NCBI RefSeq assembly: GCF_022811605.1
Contig: NZ_CP094533.1
Span: 2,728,001-2,792,000, forward strand
Reading direction: 5' to 3'
Length of the DNA stretch: 64,000 nt
Origin: Agromyces soli
Lineage (GTDB): Bacteria > Actinomycetota > Actinomycetes > Actinomycetales > Microbacteriaceae
Shown here: one piece after another, positions 25,296 to 34,774 of the stretch
Layout of the letters: each line of letters opens with the position of its first letter
Position numbering within the stretch: position 1 is the stretch's first letter
The notes under the pieces: generated by a model
Told to the model about the DNA's origin: nothing
The model's database searches: none
Seen by the model: the letters and a program-made list of their open reading frames with translations, nothing else
Program-made: the position numbers and the translations under genes

Positions 25296-25958
25296 ATGCC
25301 AGTCCCCGCCCGCGGCCAGCTCCGCGTCGTGCTCGCCGAGGACTCGGTCCTCCTGCGCGAGGGGCTCGTGCGGCTCTTCGACGAGGCCGGCTTCGAGACG
25401 GTCGGGTCCTATCCCGACGCCGAGCAACTGCTCGCGGCGGTCGAGATCGATCTTCCCGATGTGGCGGTGCTCGACGTGCGCATGCCGCCGAGCTTCCGCG
25501 ACGAGGGGGTGCGCGCGGCGATCGAGCTGCGCCGCCGCTATCCCCGGCTCGGGGTGCTGCTGCTCAGCCAATACGTCGAGGGCACCTACGCGCACGAGCT
25601 GCTGAGCTCCGGCGACGGTGGCATGGGGTACCTGCTGAAGGACCGCGTCGCCTCGCTCGACGAGCTCGACGACGCCGTGCGGCGCGTGAGCGACGGCGGC
25701 ACGGTGCTCGACCCGCAGGTGGTCCGCGAGCTGCTGAGCCGTCGGGCCGATCCGCTCGAGAGCCTGACGCCGCGCGAGCGGGAGGTGCTCGAGCTCATGG
25801 CCGAGGGGCGCACGAACGGGGGCATCGCCGCGCAGCTGTTCATCGGTGTCGGCGCCGTCGAGAAGAATGTGACGTCGATCTTCCAGAAGCTCGGGCTCGA
25901 GGACTCCGGCACCGATCACCGCCGGGTGCTCGCCGTGCTCGCCTGGCTGCAACGCTGA
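25296..25958 (+). CDS. Response regulator, NarL/LuxR family
   Basis: Encodes 220 residues. The receiver has an acidic AED pocket near residue 15, phosphoacceptor Asp60 in VAVLDVRMPP, and Lys in YLLKDRV. The LuxR helix-turn-helix is LTPREREVLELMAEGRTNGGIAAQLFIGVGAVEKNVTSIF. The insertion PSFRDEGVRAA after the Asp loop is typical of LuxR regulators paired with Sensor-domain kinases. A TAGGGT -10-like element (25284-25289) lies 6 bases before the ATG, so it can be transcribed without the kinase. It ends in front of a long palindromic terminator. Confidence 0.92.
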   Translation: MPVPARGQLRVVLAEDSVLLREGLVRLFDEAGFETVGSYPDAEQLLAAVEIDLPDVAVLDVRMPPSFRDEGVRAAIELRRRYPRLGVLLLSQYVEGTYAHELLSSGDGGMGYLLKDRVASLDELDDAVRRVSDGGTVLDPQVVRELLSRRADPLESLTPREREVLELMAEGRTNGGIAAQLFIGVGAVEKNVTSIFQKLGLEDSGTDHRRVLAVLAWLQR

Positions 25959-25983
25959 ACAACGGCCGGCGCCGAGGCCGCGC

Positions 25984-26027
25984 ACGAGGAGGGGCCGGGA
26001 TCCTCGCGGATCCCGGCCCCTCCTCGT
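25984..26027. terminator. Bidirectional intrinsic terminator, 20-bp perfect stem
   Basis: ACGAGGAGGGGCCGGGATCC (25984-26003) pairs perfectly with 26008-26027 around a TCGC loop. It lies between the convergent response regulator and dps genes and can serve both. No U tract follows, as is common for actinobacterial terminators. Confidence 0.85.
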
Positions 26028-26039
26028 CGGTGCTCCGGC

Positions 26040-26525
26040 TCAGCTCACGCTGAGGTGCGCCGAGAGGAACCAACGGTCCTTGTCGAGGCCCTGACGGATC
26101 GCGATGGCGATGTCCTGGCTCGACGGGTCGAGCGTCTCGAGCCCCTCGATCGCCGCGTTCACCTTCTCGGTCGCGACGTCGATCTGGGCGATCACGTCGG
26201 CGATGGTGTCTTCGGACGGCTTGAAGCCGGACTTGGGGTTCGCGCCCGCGGTCTGCTTGGCGACGGTCGCGAGGCGGGCGTCGATCGGCAGCCCGAGCGC
26301 GATCACCCGCTCGGCGGCCTCGTCGGCCCAGCCCTGCGCGTGCTCCACGACGGTGTCGAGGAACTCGTGCACCGGGAGGAAGTTGATCCCGCGGACGTGC
26401 CAGTGCGCCTGCTTGCCGTTCACGGCGAGCGTCACGAGCTCGTGCACGATCGGGGTGAAGAACTGGGCCACCCCGGAGGCGACCTCGGCGTTCGCGCCGG
26501 TCTTCGGAGCCATGGTGTCGGTCAT
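26040..26525 (-). CDS. dps: DNA starvation/stationary-phase protection protein Dps
   Basis: Encodes 161 residues from ATG 26523-26525 (MTDTMAPKTGANAEVA). The ferroxidase site of Dps is recognisable in KQAHWHVRGINFLPVHEFLDTVVEHAQGWADEAAER (His, His, Asp, Glu spaced as in the family). Dps forms a 12-subunit cage that stores iron, consumes peroxide and coats DNA in stationary phase. The open frame extends 22 codons upstream, but that stretch reads through a likely promoter (TTGAAA, 16 bases, TAGCGT on the minus strand). No good DtxR or OxyR site was found. Confidence 0.93.
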   Translation of the reverse strand: MTDTMAPKTGANAEVASGVAQFFTPIVHELVTLAVNGKQAHWHVRGINFLPVHEFLDTVVEHAQGWADEAAERVIALGLPIDARLATVAKQTAGANPKSGFKPSEDTIADVIAQIDVATEKVNAAIEGLETLDPSSQDIAIAIRQGLDKDRWFLSAHLSVS

Positions 26526-26726
26526 CTGTTCCGCCTTCCCTTGGTCGATGTCTCCTTCAACGCTACGCAGCTCACGATCTATTTCAAGCAAGGGAAGGCA
26601 GGGCTTGCGAAGGGGAGGCGAACCTCACTACGGTCGGATGCCGCGTTCGCGCCGGCGGTGCCCGCGGGCCGTGCACGGCGAGGCCCCGGATGTGCACTAC
26701 GATCGAACCGTGCCGAGAGGCGCATC

Positions 26727-26797
26727 GGGGATGTAGCTCAATGGTAGAGCCTCAGTCTTCCAAACTGATTACGCGGGTTCGATTCCCGTCATCCCCT
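26727..26797 (+). tRNA. tRNA-Gly (anticodon TCC)
   Basis: A full cloverleaf can be folded: acceptor GGGGATG with CATCCCC, D arm AGCTC/GAGC, anticodon stem TCAGT/ACTGA with loop CTTCCAA (anticodon TCC at 26759-26761), and T arm GGGTTCGATTCCC. CCA is not encoded (CCG follows). It reads GGA and GGG codons. Confidence 0.96.
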
Positions 26798-26962
26798 CCG
26801 ATCCAGCTCCGCTCGGGCCGATTCAGCGCCGTTCGCGCTCGGCCGCGTCGTCGTCCCGGTGTCCTGAGCAGCCCCGCGCCGTGCAGTAGACTTTCTCGGG
26901 TCATCCGCGTCCCGGTCTGCTTCGGCATGCCTGCGCGGGTGTCGACGAGTTGAGTAGCGACT

Positions 26963-27037
26963 CGGGGCGTAGCTCAGCTTGGCTAGAGCGCCCGCTTTGG
27001 GAGCGGGAGGTCGCAGGTTCGAATCCTGTCGCCCCGA
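26963..27037 (+). tRNA. tRNA-Pro (anticodon TGG)
   Basis: The cloverleaf is complete: acceptor CGGGGCG with CGCCCCG, anticodon stem CCCGC/GCGGG, loop TTTGGGA with anticodon TGG, and T arm CAGGTTCGAATCCTG. The C-starting acceptor is typical of bacterial tRNA-Pro. CCA is not encoded. It lies 49 bases upstream of tig. Confidence 0.96.
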
Positions 27038-27086
27038 CGAGTCGCCTGGCTCGACACGAACTTCCACACAACAGGAGAACTTCCAC

Positions 27087-28496
27087 ATGCCGACCACTTC
27101 GGTTGAGAAGCTGAGCCCCACGCGCGCCAAGCTCACCATCACGGTGTCGCCCGAGGAGCTGAAGCCCAGCATCGCCCACGCGTACGAGCACATCGCCGAG
27201 CAGATCAACGTGCCCGGGTTCCGCAAGGGCAAGGTGCCGCCGCCCATCGTCGACCAGCGCGTCGGCAAGGCCGCCGTGCTCGAGCACGCCGTCAACGAGG
27301 GCCTCGACGGCTTCTACCGCGCCGCTGTCACGGAGCACGAGCTGCGTCCGCTCGGCCGCCCGTCGGCCGACATCGTCGAGTGGCCGAACGAGAAGGACTT
27401 CTCGGGCGACCTGCTGCTCGCGATCGAGGTCGACGTCCGTCCCGAGATCGAGCTGCCCGCCTACGACGGCCTCGAGCTCACCGTGGACTCGGTCGAGATC
27501 GACGAGAACGAGGTCACCGAGGAGCTCGACCGACTCCGCAGCCGCTTCGGCACGCTGATCACGGTCGACCGCCCGGCGAAGACCGGCGACTTCGTGACCC
27601 TCGATCTCGTCGCCGAGATCGACGGCGCCCAGGTCGACACCGCCAACGGCATCTCCTACGAGGTCGGCTCGGGCGAGCTCCTCGCCGGCATCGACGAGGC
27701 GCTCGACTCGCTCACCGCGGGCGAGACCACCACGTTCACCTCGAGCCTGCTGGGCGGCGAGCACGAGGGCGCCGACGCCGAGATCACCGTCACCGTCACC
27801 GCGGTGAAGGAGCGCGAGCTCCCCGAGGCCGACGACGACTTCGCCCAGATCGCGAGCGAGTTCGACACCATCGCCGAGCTCACCGATTCCCTCAAGGAGC
27901 AGGTCGCCCGCAACAAGACCTTCGGTCAGGGCACTCAGGCCCGCGACCTGCTCGTCGACAAGCTCATCGAGCTCGCCGACGTCCCGGTCGCCGACTCGGT
28001 CATCGAGGACGAGGTGCACCGCCACCTCGAGTCCGAGAACCGTCTCGAGGACGACGAGCACCGCGCCGAGGTCACCGAGGCGAGCACCAAGTCCTTCAAG
28101 TCGCAGATCATCCTCGACAAGATCGCCGAGGTCGAGAACGTCCAGGTCAGCCAGGACGAGCTCACCCAGTACCTCGTGCAGGGTGCCGCCCAGTACGGCA
28201 TGAACCCGCAGGAGTTCGTGCAGATCCTGAGCGAGCAGGGCCAGATCCCCGCGATGGTCGGCGAGGTCGCCCGCAACAAGGCGCTCGCGATCGCGCTCGG
28301 CAAGGCGAAGGTCACCGACGCCGACGGCAAGGCCGTCGACCTCAGCGAGTTCACCGCGGTCGGCGAGGACGAGGCGGAGGCCGAGGAGGCCGAGAAGCCC
28401 GCGCCGAAGAAGCGCGCCACGAAGAAGGCGAGCGACGAGGCGGAGGGCGAGAAGCCCGCGCCGAAGAAGCGCGCCGCCAAGAAGTCGGACGCGTAA
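27087..28496 (+). CDS. tig: Trigger factor
   Basis: Encodes 469 residues in the usual order: N-terminal ribosome-binding domain with the signature GFRKGKVPP (residues ~47-55), a central FKBP-type PPIase domain ([16 protein letters not shown] to about 245), and a C-terminal helical substrate cradle. It is the first chaperone met by nascent chains at the ribosomal exit. The last ~50 residues are an extra low-complexity tail with two copies of EKPAPKKRA, common in actinobacterial trigger factors and encoded by a 28-bp direct repeat. AGGAG lies 10 bases before ATG 27087. It heads the tig-TPR-clpP1-clpP2-ATPase-clpX block. Confidence 0.95.
   Translation: MPTTSVEKLSPTRAKLTITVSPEELKPSIAHAYEHIAEQINVPGFRKGKVPPPIVDQRVGKAAVLEHAVNEGLDGFYRAAVTEHELRPLGRPSADIVEWPNEKDFSGDLLLAIEVDVRPEIELPAYDGLELTVDSVEIDENEVTEELDRLRSRFGTLITVDRPAKTGDFVTLDLVAEIDGAQVDTANGISYEVGSGELLAGIDEALDSLTAGETTTFTSSLLGGEHEGADAEITVTVTAVKERELPEADDDFAQIASEFDTIAELTDSLKEQVARNKTFGQGTQARDLLVDKLIELADVPVADSVIEDEVHRHLESENRLEDDEHRAEVTEASTKSFKSQIILDKIAEVENVQVSQDELTQYLVQGAAQYGMNPQEFVQILSEQGQIPAMVGEVARNKALAIALGKAKVTDADGKAVDLSEFTAVGEDEAEAEEAEKPAPKKRATKKASDEAEGEKPAPKKRAAKKSDA
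28391..28475 (+). repeat. 28-bp direct repeat in the tig 3' end
   Basis: The 28 bases at 28391-28418 recur perfectly at 28448-28475, an offset of 57 bases (19 codons). They encode the two EKPAPKKRA motifs of the trigger factor tail. Recombination would delete or add 19 residues in frame. Confidence 0.9.
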
Positions 28497-28507
28497 GCAG
28501 CTGATTC

Positions 28508-28548
28508 CGCGAGCGGGGGTCGGGCCGATGGCCCGGCCCCCGCTCGCG
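28508..28548 (+). terminator. Intrinsic terminator after tig
   Basis: CGCGAGCGGGGGTCGGGC (28508-28525) pairs with 28531-28548 in an 18-bp stem with one G-U pair and a small loop around GATG. It lies 12 bases after the tig stop and 28 bases before the TPR gene, so that gene needs read-through or its own promoter. Confidence 0.75.
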
Positions 28549-28575
28549 TTCCGGGACCACCCGAAGGGACGGGCG

Positions 28576-29073
28576 ATGACCGCAGCGGACTGGCAGGACG
28601 CCGTCGACGCCGTCTGGGCCGACGCGGAAGCCCTCGGCGACGCCGAGGTGATCCGGCGCATCGACGCGCTCGCGGCGGAGTTGCCCGCCGACGACCCCCG
28701 AGGCGCCTTCGAAACGGCCGGCGCCCGCGACGCGGCGGGCTTGGAGGACGAGGCGGTCGCCGGCTACCGGCGGGCGCTCGAGCTCGGGCTCTCAGGCCGG
28801 GCGCGGGTCGAGGCGCTCATCCAGCTCGCCTCGACGCTGCGGAACCTCGGCCGTCCGGGAGAGGCGCTCCGACTCCTCGACGAGGCCGCCGCCGAGCCGC
28901 AGGATCTGGGTGACGCGGTGGTGGCGTTCCGTGCGCTCGCGCTCGTCGATCTCGGGCAGGAGCGGCGTGCGGCGGCCGAGCTCATCACGGCCCTCGCTCC
29001 GCACCTGCCGCAGTACCGGCGTTCGCTCGCCGCGTACGTCGCGGGCCTCGGCGGCGACGCGTCATCCGCCTAG
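28576..29073 (+). CDS. Tetratricopeptide-repeat protein
   Basis: Encodes 165 residues, almost entirely alpha-helical and Ala/Glu/Leu-rich. TPR-like helix pairs can be seen ([51 protein letters not shown], then [23 protein letters not shown]), fitting the TPR_5 family of small actinobacterial proteins. TPR domains bind partner proteins; the partner is not evident. ATG 28576 follows AAGGGA; the frame extends upstream through the terminator and is not used. It lies between tig and clpP1, which hints at, but does not prove, a role in protein quality control. Confidence 0.75.
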   Translation: MTAADWQDAVDAVWADAEALGDAEVIRRIDALAAELPADDPRGAFETAGARDAAGLEDEAVAGYRRALELGLSGRARVEALIQLASTLRNLGRPGEALRLLDEAAAEPQDLGDAVVAFRALALVDLGQERRAAAELITALAPHLPQYRRSLAAYVAGLGGDASSA

Positions 29074-29096
29074 GGCGAACAGCCCCGTTCCGCGCG

Positions 29097-29122
29097 GTTG
29101 CACCGGATAGATTCGATGCAAC
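29097..29122 (+). promoter_or_regulatory. Inverted repeat flanking the clpP1 -10 element
   Basis: GTTGCA (29097-29102) and TGCAAC (29117-29122) form a 6-bp inverted repeat separated by 14 bases, enclosing a TAGATT -10-like hexamer (29108-29113). I do not see the usual ClgR box pattern (CGCT...AGCG) here. The placement suits an operator over the promoter. Confidence 0.4.
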
Positions 29123-29147
29123 GCGACAACGAAACGGAGCGACATCC

Positions 29148-29735
29148 ATGGCCGAACAGACACCGCAGCCGGGTGTATTCGATCGACTGCTGAAGGACCG
29201 CATCATCTGGCTCGGTTCCGAAGTGCGCGACGACAACGCGAACGAGATCGCTGCGAAGCTTCTGCTGCTCGCCGCCGAAGACCCGAAGAAGGACATCTAC
29301 CTCTACATCAACTCGCCGGGCGGTTCGATCACGGCGGGCATGGCGATCTACGACACGATGCAGTTCGTGCCGAACGACATCGTCACGGTGGGCATCGGCA
29401 TGGCGGCCTCGATGGGCCAGCTGCTGCTGACCGCCGGCACCAAGGGCAAGCGGTACATCACGCCGAACGCACGGGTGCTCCTGCACCAGCCGCACGGCGG
29501 CTTCGGCGGCACCGCGAGCGACATCCAGACCCAGGCCCAGCTCATCCTCGACATGAAGAAGCGTCTGGCCGAGATCACGGCCGCGCAGACCGGCAAGACC
29601 GTCGAGCAGATCAACGCCGACGGCGACCGCGACCGCTGGTTCTCCGCGCAGGAGGCCCTCGAGTACGGCTTCGTCGACCACATCCGCGAGTCCGCGCTCG
29701 ACGTCGCGGGCGGCGGCGGAACGAACCAGGCGTGA
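29148..29735 (+). CDS. clpP1: ATP-dependent Clp protease proteolytic subunit ClpP1
   Basis: Encodes 195 residues. The serine protease triad is intact: Ser88 in GMAASMGQ, His113 in LLHQPHGG and Asp162 in GDRDRWF. The handle helix and the oligomerisation strand [18 protein letters not shown] are present. In actinobacteria ClpP1 and ClpP2 assemble into a mixed double-ring peptidase fed by ClpX or ClpC. The gene overlaps the possible GTG start of clpP2 by 4 bases. Confidence 0.97.
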   Translation: MAEQTPQPGVFDRLLKDRIIWLGSEVRDDNANEIAAKLLLLAAEDPKKDIYLYINSPGGSITAGMAIYDTMQFVPNDIVTVGIGMAASMGQLLLTAGTKGKRYITPNARVLLHQPHGGFGGTASDIQTQAQLILDMKKRLAEITAAQTGKTVEQINADGDRDRWFSAQEALEYGFVDHIRESALDVAGGGGTNQA

Positions 29736-29755
29736 ACGAGAGAGAGAACGAGCGA

Positions 29756-30439
29756 ATGACCATGCCAGCCTTCACCGGCCCCGCCTACGGCGGCACCGCC
29801 TTCTCCGGCGTGCAAGCCCCCGGCTCGCGCTACATCCTGCCGAGCTTCGAGGAGCGCACGGCGTACGGCTTCAAGCGTCAGGATCCCTACGCGAAGCTCT
29901 TCGAGGACCGCATCATCTTCCTCGGCGTGCAGGTCGACGACGCGTCGGCCGACGACATCATGGCGCAGCTGCTGGTGCTGGAGTCGATGGACCCCGAGCG
30001 CGACATCATGATGTACATCAACTCGCCGGGCGGCTCCTTCACGGCGATGACCGCGATCTACGACACGATGCAGTACATCCGTCCGCAGATCCAGACGGTC
30101 GTGCTCGGCCAGGCGGCCTCGGCGGCGGCGGTCATCGCCGCAGCCGGCACGCCGGGTCGTCGCCTCGCGCTGCCGAACGCCCGCATCCTCATCCACCAGC
30201 CCGCCATGGGCGAGGCGGGGCACGGGCAGGCCTCCGACATCGAGATCCAGGCCGCCGAGATCCTGCGCATGCGCACCTGGCTCGAGGAGACGCTCTCGAA
30301 GCACTCCAAGCGCAGCCAGGACGAGGTCAACAAGGACATCGACCGCGACAAGATCCTGTCGGCCGAGGAGGCCATGCAGTATGGCCTCATCGATCAGGTG
30401 CTGACCTCGCGCAAGACGCTGCCCGCGCTCACGAGCTGA
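29756..30439 (+). CDS. clpP2: ATP-dependent Clp protease proteolytic subunit ClpP2
   Basis: Encodes 227 residues from ATG 29756 (MTMPAFTGPAYGG). The catalytic residues are Ser122 in GQAASAAAV, His147 in LIHQPAMG and Asp196 in DIDRDKIL. The 35-40-residue N-terminal propeptide-like region is longer than in ClpP1, as in mycobacterial ClpP2. A GTG at 29732 (overlapping the clpP1 stop) would add 8 residues and ATG 29762 would remove two; no strong SD decides. It is co-transcribed with clpP1. Confidence 0.95.
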   Translation: MTMPAFTGPAYGGTAFSGVQAPGSRYILPSFEERTAYGFKRQDPYAKLFEDRIIFLGVQVDDASADDIMAQLLVLESMDPERDIMMYINSPGGSFTAMTAIYDTMQYIRPQIQTVVLGQAASAAAVIAAAGTPGRRLALPNARILIHQPAMGEAGHGQASDIEIQAAEILRMRTWLEETLSKHSKRSQDEVNKDIDRDKILSAEEAMQYGLIDQVLTSRKTLPALTS

Positions 30440-30454
30440 GCCCGGCACCCTCCG

Positions 30455-31204
30455 ATGACGAACGGCGCGCTGGACGACCGGCGCGCCGTTCGCCGTCTCT
30501 TCGTCCGGCCGGATGCCCCGGTCGACCGCCGGGCGTGGCCCGCGACGGTCCCGGCGATCGCCCAGCTCCTCGCCGAGGGCGGGCTCGAGCTCCCAGCCGG
30601 GGTCACCTTCCTCGTGGGCGAGAACGGCAGCGGCAAGTCGACGCTCATCGAGGGCATCGCGATGGCCTACGGTCTGCCGGCCGAGGGCGGGAGCAGCCAC
30701 GGCGGCGGCACGACCCGGCCCTCGGAATCGCCGCTCGGCGGGTGGCTCGGCATCGAGCGTCCCGGTGGCGCCCCGCGCTGGGGCTTCTTCCTCCGAGCCG
30801 AGACGATGCACGGCTACTACAGCTACCTCGAGGCCCTCCCGGACAGCCCGGACCGGCACCTGCACGCGCTGAGCCACGGCGAGTCGTTCAACGCGCTGCT
30901 GGCCGAGAAGCTGAACCACCCGCGGTACACGGCCGGCTTCGTCTGCCTCGACGAGCCCGAGGCGGCGCTGTCCTTCGCCTCGACGCTGACGTGGCTCGCG
31001 AATCTCGCCGAGATGGCGGCCGAGGGGACCCAGATCGTCTGCGCGACGCACTCGCCCGTGCTCGCCGCCCTCCCGGGCGCGACCATTCTGGAACTGGGGG
31101 AGTGGGGCGTGCGCCGGGTCGACTGGGCGGAGCTCGAGATCGTGCAGCACACGCGGTCGTTCCTCGACGACCCCCGCCGGTACCTCCGGCACCTGATCGA
31201 CTGA
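30455..31204 (+). CDS. AAA/ABC-type ATPase (predicted ATPase, COG3910-like)
   Basis: Encodes 249 residues. Walker A is GENGSGKST near residue 55, a signature-like HALSHGESFNALL follows, and Walker B is FVCLDEPEAALSF with the switch His in CATHSPVLAAL. There is no membrane domain or partner permease. Single-domain ATPases of this type (SMC/RecF-like nucleotide head, cytoplasmic) are widespread but uncharacterised. The gene sits between clpP2 (15 bases upstream) and clpX (96 bases downstream), an insertion not found in the classical clpP1-clpP2-clpX order. Function in proteolysis is only an inference from place. Confidence 0.85.
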   Translation: MTNGALDDRRAVRRLFVRPDAPVDRRAWPATVPAIAQLLAEGGLELPAGVTFLVGENGSGKSTLIEGIAMAYGLPAEGGSSHGGGTTRPSESPLGGWLGIERPGGAPRWGFFLRAETMHGYYSYLEALPDSPDRHLHALSHGESFNALLAEKLNHPRYTAGFVCLDEPEAALSFASTLTWLANLAEMAAEGTQIVCATHSPVLAALPGATILELGEWGVRRVDWAELEIVQHTRSFLDDPRRYLRHLID

Positions 31205-31300
31205 AGCGGATCGCCACGCCGCCGCCGATCCTGCGCCGCTCCGCCGCAACGACGCCGGCACGGGTTAGGCTCGGAGCAGACCGCTGAGAGGGAGGATGCG

Positions 31301-32578
<1,278 letters not shown>

Positions 32579-32685
32579 GGCCCGGCCCCGTCCGAGCGGC
32601 GGGGCGGATCAGAGCGGGGCGCGCGGAACCCCGGCGACGGATGGAACCGTGCGTTCGGGGCGTCGTGCGCCCGACGGGCCGGCGA

Positions 32686-33786
32686 TCAGGCCAGGTCGTC
32701 GTCGGGGCGCGCGCCGAAGACGATCTCGTCCCAGCTCGGCATGGAGGCCCTGGAGCTCTTCTTGGCCGGCGCCGCGTCCCCGCGCCCACTGCTCTGCTGC
32801 TTGCCGCCCCAGAGGCCGCGTGCGGCCTTTGCGGGCCGGTCCTCGCCCGACTCGGCCTTCTTCGCCTTCGGGCTCGACGGCGCGACCGGTTCCGCCGGCA
32901 GCGGGAGCTCGGGCTGCTCGAGCAGCGGCGTCGGCTCGGCGGGCCTCGACGCGGTCTCGCCGGCGGATTCGCGCTCGCCCCGGCGGCGGCGGAGCGCCTC
33001 CAGGAGGTCGGCCGTCTCGCCCATCACCGGGGCCGGCTCGTCGGCGCGCTTGATCGCCGCGCGAGTGACCGCGGGGCTCGACTGCGGCGTGCTGCGGGCG
33101 TAGGGGAGCGGTTCGAGCTGCGGGGCGGTGTCGAACTCGCCGTGCTCGGGCTCCTCGAGCGTGAAGGCGCCGCTGTCGAAACGGGAGGCGTCCCCGTCGA
33201 CGGCGCGCAGGCGGGGAATCAGGCCGCCCTTGAGCTCGCCCTGCTGCGAGAGGGTGATCGCTTCGGAGTTCAGCGGCTGGAGGGCCTGCTTGCGCGGCTC
33301 GAAGCTCCAGCGGGCGTCGTGCTCGATCTCGTCGACGGTGAACTCGAGCTTCACCATCCACCCGCGCTCTTCGTCCTTCCAGCTCGCCCAGCGCTCGCCG
33401 CTCGCCCCGAGTCGCGCGAGGCGATCGCGGATGGCGGAACCGAACGAGGCCGGCTCGTCGCCGTCGGGCTCGATCGCCGTCGCGACGGGCACGGCGAGGG
33501 CGGAGTTCACGATGTGCTCGCGCTCCGCGACGACCGGCCCCTCGAAGCGCCGGATGTACTCGACCGCGGCGCCGGTGATCTCCGCGACGTCCTCGGCGGA
33601 CAGGCCGGAGCGGATGTGCGCCTGGATCTCGCGGGGCGGGATCTTCGGGCCCTGGTGCTGCTCGGGCTGGGCCTGGCGGATGCGCGATTGCAGCACGTCG
33701 TCCACCACGATCCGGAAGCGCGCGCCGTCCTCAGTGGCCACGAGGAGTGCGCCGTCCTCGACCCCGATCACCTTCAGTTCCTGCAT
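32686..33786 (-). CDS. sepH: Septation protein SepH (DUF3071)
   Basis: Encodes 366 residues from ATG 33784-33786 (MQELKVIGVEDGALLV), with GGAAGGG upstream. The N-terminal DUF3071 domain covers residues 1 to about 160 and contains a helix-turn-helix (IPPREIQAHIRSGLSAEDVAEITG) that in Streptomyces and mycobacterial SepH binds FtsZ. A long Pro/Glu/Ala-rich disordered region follows, then a short conserved C-terminal motif (RASMPSWDEIVFGARPDD). SepH promotes FtsZ bundling and timely division. It is divergent from the DUF4193 gene, the usual actinobacterial arrangement. Confidence 0.93.
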   Translation of the reverse strand: MQELKVIGVEDGALLVATEDGARFRIVVDDVLQSRIRQAQPEQHQGPKIPPREIQAHIRSGLSAEDVAEITGAAVEYIRRFEGPVVAEREHIVNSALAVPVATAIEPDGDEPASFGSAIRDRLARLGASGERWASWKDEERGWMVKLEFTVDEIEHDARWSFEPRKQALQPLNSEAITLSQQGELKGGLIPRLRAVDGDASRFDSGAFTLEEPEHGEFDTAPQLEPLPYARSTPQSSPAVTRAAIKRADEPAPVMGETADLLEALRRRRGERESAGETASRPAEPTPLLEQPELPLPAEPVAPSSPKAKKAESGEDRPAKAARGLWGGKQQSSGRGDAAPAKKSSRASMPSWDEIVFGARPDDDLA

Positions 33787-33913
33787 CGCGAGAACCCTTC
33801 CGTGCCTGCGTTCCCGCCAAGGATGCCACGCGAATCGGCCGTGCTCCGGGAATACCCCGGGCGTGCCGGAAGTTGACCAGGCAGCGAGAGCCGAAGGGCT
33901 CTCGGGCGATGGT

Positions 33914-33942
33914 TTGCTTACGCCGATGATTTCATGCAGACT
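33914..33942 (+). promoter_or_regulatory. Candidate promoter of the DUF4193 gene
   Basis: TTGCTT (33914-33919) and CAGACT (33937-33942) are separated by 17 bases in a locally AT-richer stretch. A 6-bp hairpin (CGCCGA/TCGGCG, 33948-33963) would lie at the 5' end of the transcript. Confidence 0.4.
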
Positions 33943-33980
33943 AACGCCGCCGAATCCTCGGCGTGAAGGAATGGATGGGA

Positions 33981-34274
33981 ATGGCAACCGACTACGACGC
34001 CCCGCGGAAGACCGAAGACGACTCGGAGTCGATCGAGGCCCTCAAGGAACGCGTCCCCGACAAGATGTCGGGTGTGGTCGACGTCGAAGACGCCGACAAC
34101 CCCGGTAGCTTCGACCTCGCCGGCGCCGACCTCTCGGATGTCGAGCTCGACGTCGTCGTGCTCCCGCCGCAGGCCGACGAGTTCACCTGTGTCAGCTGCT
34201 TCCTCGTGAAGCACCGCTCGCAGATCGACCACGAGACCAAGCTCGGGCCGATCTGCCTCGAGTGCGCCGCCTGA
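33981..34274 (+). CDS. DUF4193 zinc-ribbon-like protein
   Basis: Encodes 97 residues from ATG 33981 (MATDYDAPRKTEDDSESIEAL), the conserved DUF4193 opening; ATGs at 33963 and 33975 are in frame but less likely. The N-terminal two thirds are acidic and probably disordered. The C-terminus has two Cys pairs (CVSCFLVKHRSQ and CLECAA) forming a zinc ribbon. The family is nearly universal in actinobacteria, lies next to sepH and dut, and is related by motif to proteins annotated as dUTPase-cluster regulators, but its function is unknown. Confidence 0.9.
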   Translation: MATDYDAPRKTEDDSESIEALKERVPDKMSGVVDVEDADNPGSFDLAGADLSDVELDVVVLPPQADEFTCVSCFLVKHRSQIDHETKLGPICLECAA

Positions 34275-34289
34275 GCGACGCACCCGCCC

Positions 34290-34736
34290 CTACTCCGGCC
34301 GTCGCGATCCGTTGATCGCGGCGGCCAGTTCTTTGGGCCGGCGGCTCGAGACGAGCCAGTACGGCGTGGGGTCGGCCGGGTCGATGATCGGGATGCGCAC
34401 GACGGGCTGCACCCAGCCCCGGATGACGAGGAACGCGCGGGCGTCGAGCCCGGTGCCCCGTTCCGCCCGGGCCGCGGCGTCCTCGGCCGCGACCGCCTCG
34501 CCGGTGTGGGCGAGCTCGATCTCCGCTCGTCCGGCGCGGAGCCGGCCGTCGCGCACCTCGACGGTCGGCGACGTGAGACTCAGCGCCCCGATCACGGCGA
34601 GGTAGAGCACGATCCCCGTGATGATGCCCGCCGGCATCGAGACGGGCGCGAGCACCAGGATGCTCGACGGGACGAGCAGCAGGCTCACGATGTAGATCCA
34701 AGGAGTGGGCCAGAGTTTCTCGCGGTACACGGGCAT
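34290..34736 (-). CDS. DUF3093 membrane protein
   Basis: Encodes 148 residues. The opening YREKLWPTPWIYIVSLLLVPSSILVLAPVS is the DUF3093 signature, and two membrane helices (residues ~13-31, 34-53) are followed by a soluble domain ending WLVSSRRPKELAAAI. Function is unknown. It is consistently found beside dut in actinobacteria and here is divergent from it, with 38 bases between the starts, so the promoters overlap. Confidence 0.88.
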   Translation of the reverse strand: MPVYREKLWPTPWIYIVSLLLVPSSILVLAPVSMPAGIITGIVLYLAVIGALSLTSPTVEVRDGRLRAGRAEIELAHTGEAVAAEDAAARAERGTGLDARAFLVIRGWVQPVVRIPIIDPADPTPYWLVSSRRPKELAAAINGSRRPE

Positions 34737-34774
34737 GTCTCTATCCCACCAGACTTCTGCACTACCCTCGAACG

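Noticed and set aside
26526-26726. DtxR or OxyR operator in front of dps
   Set aside because: GAGGCGAACCTC has a loose resemblance to an iron box but matches too few consensus positions and is not symmetric.
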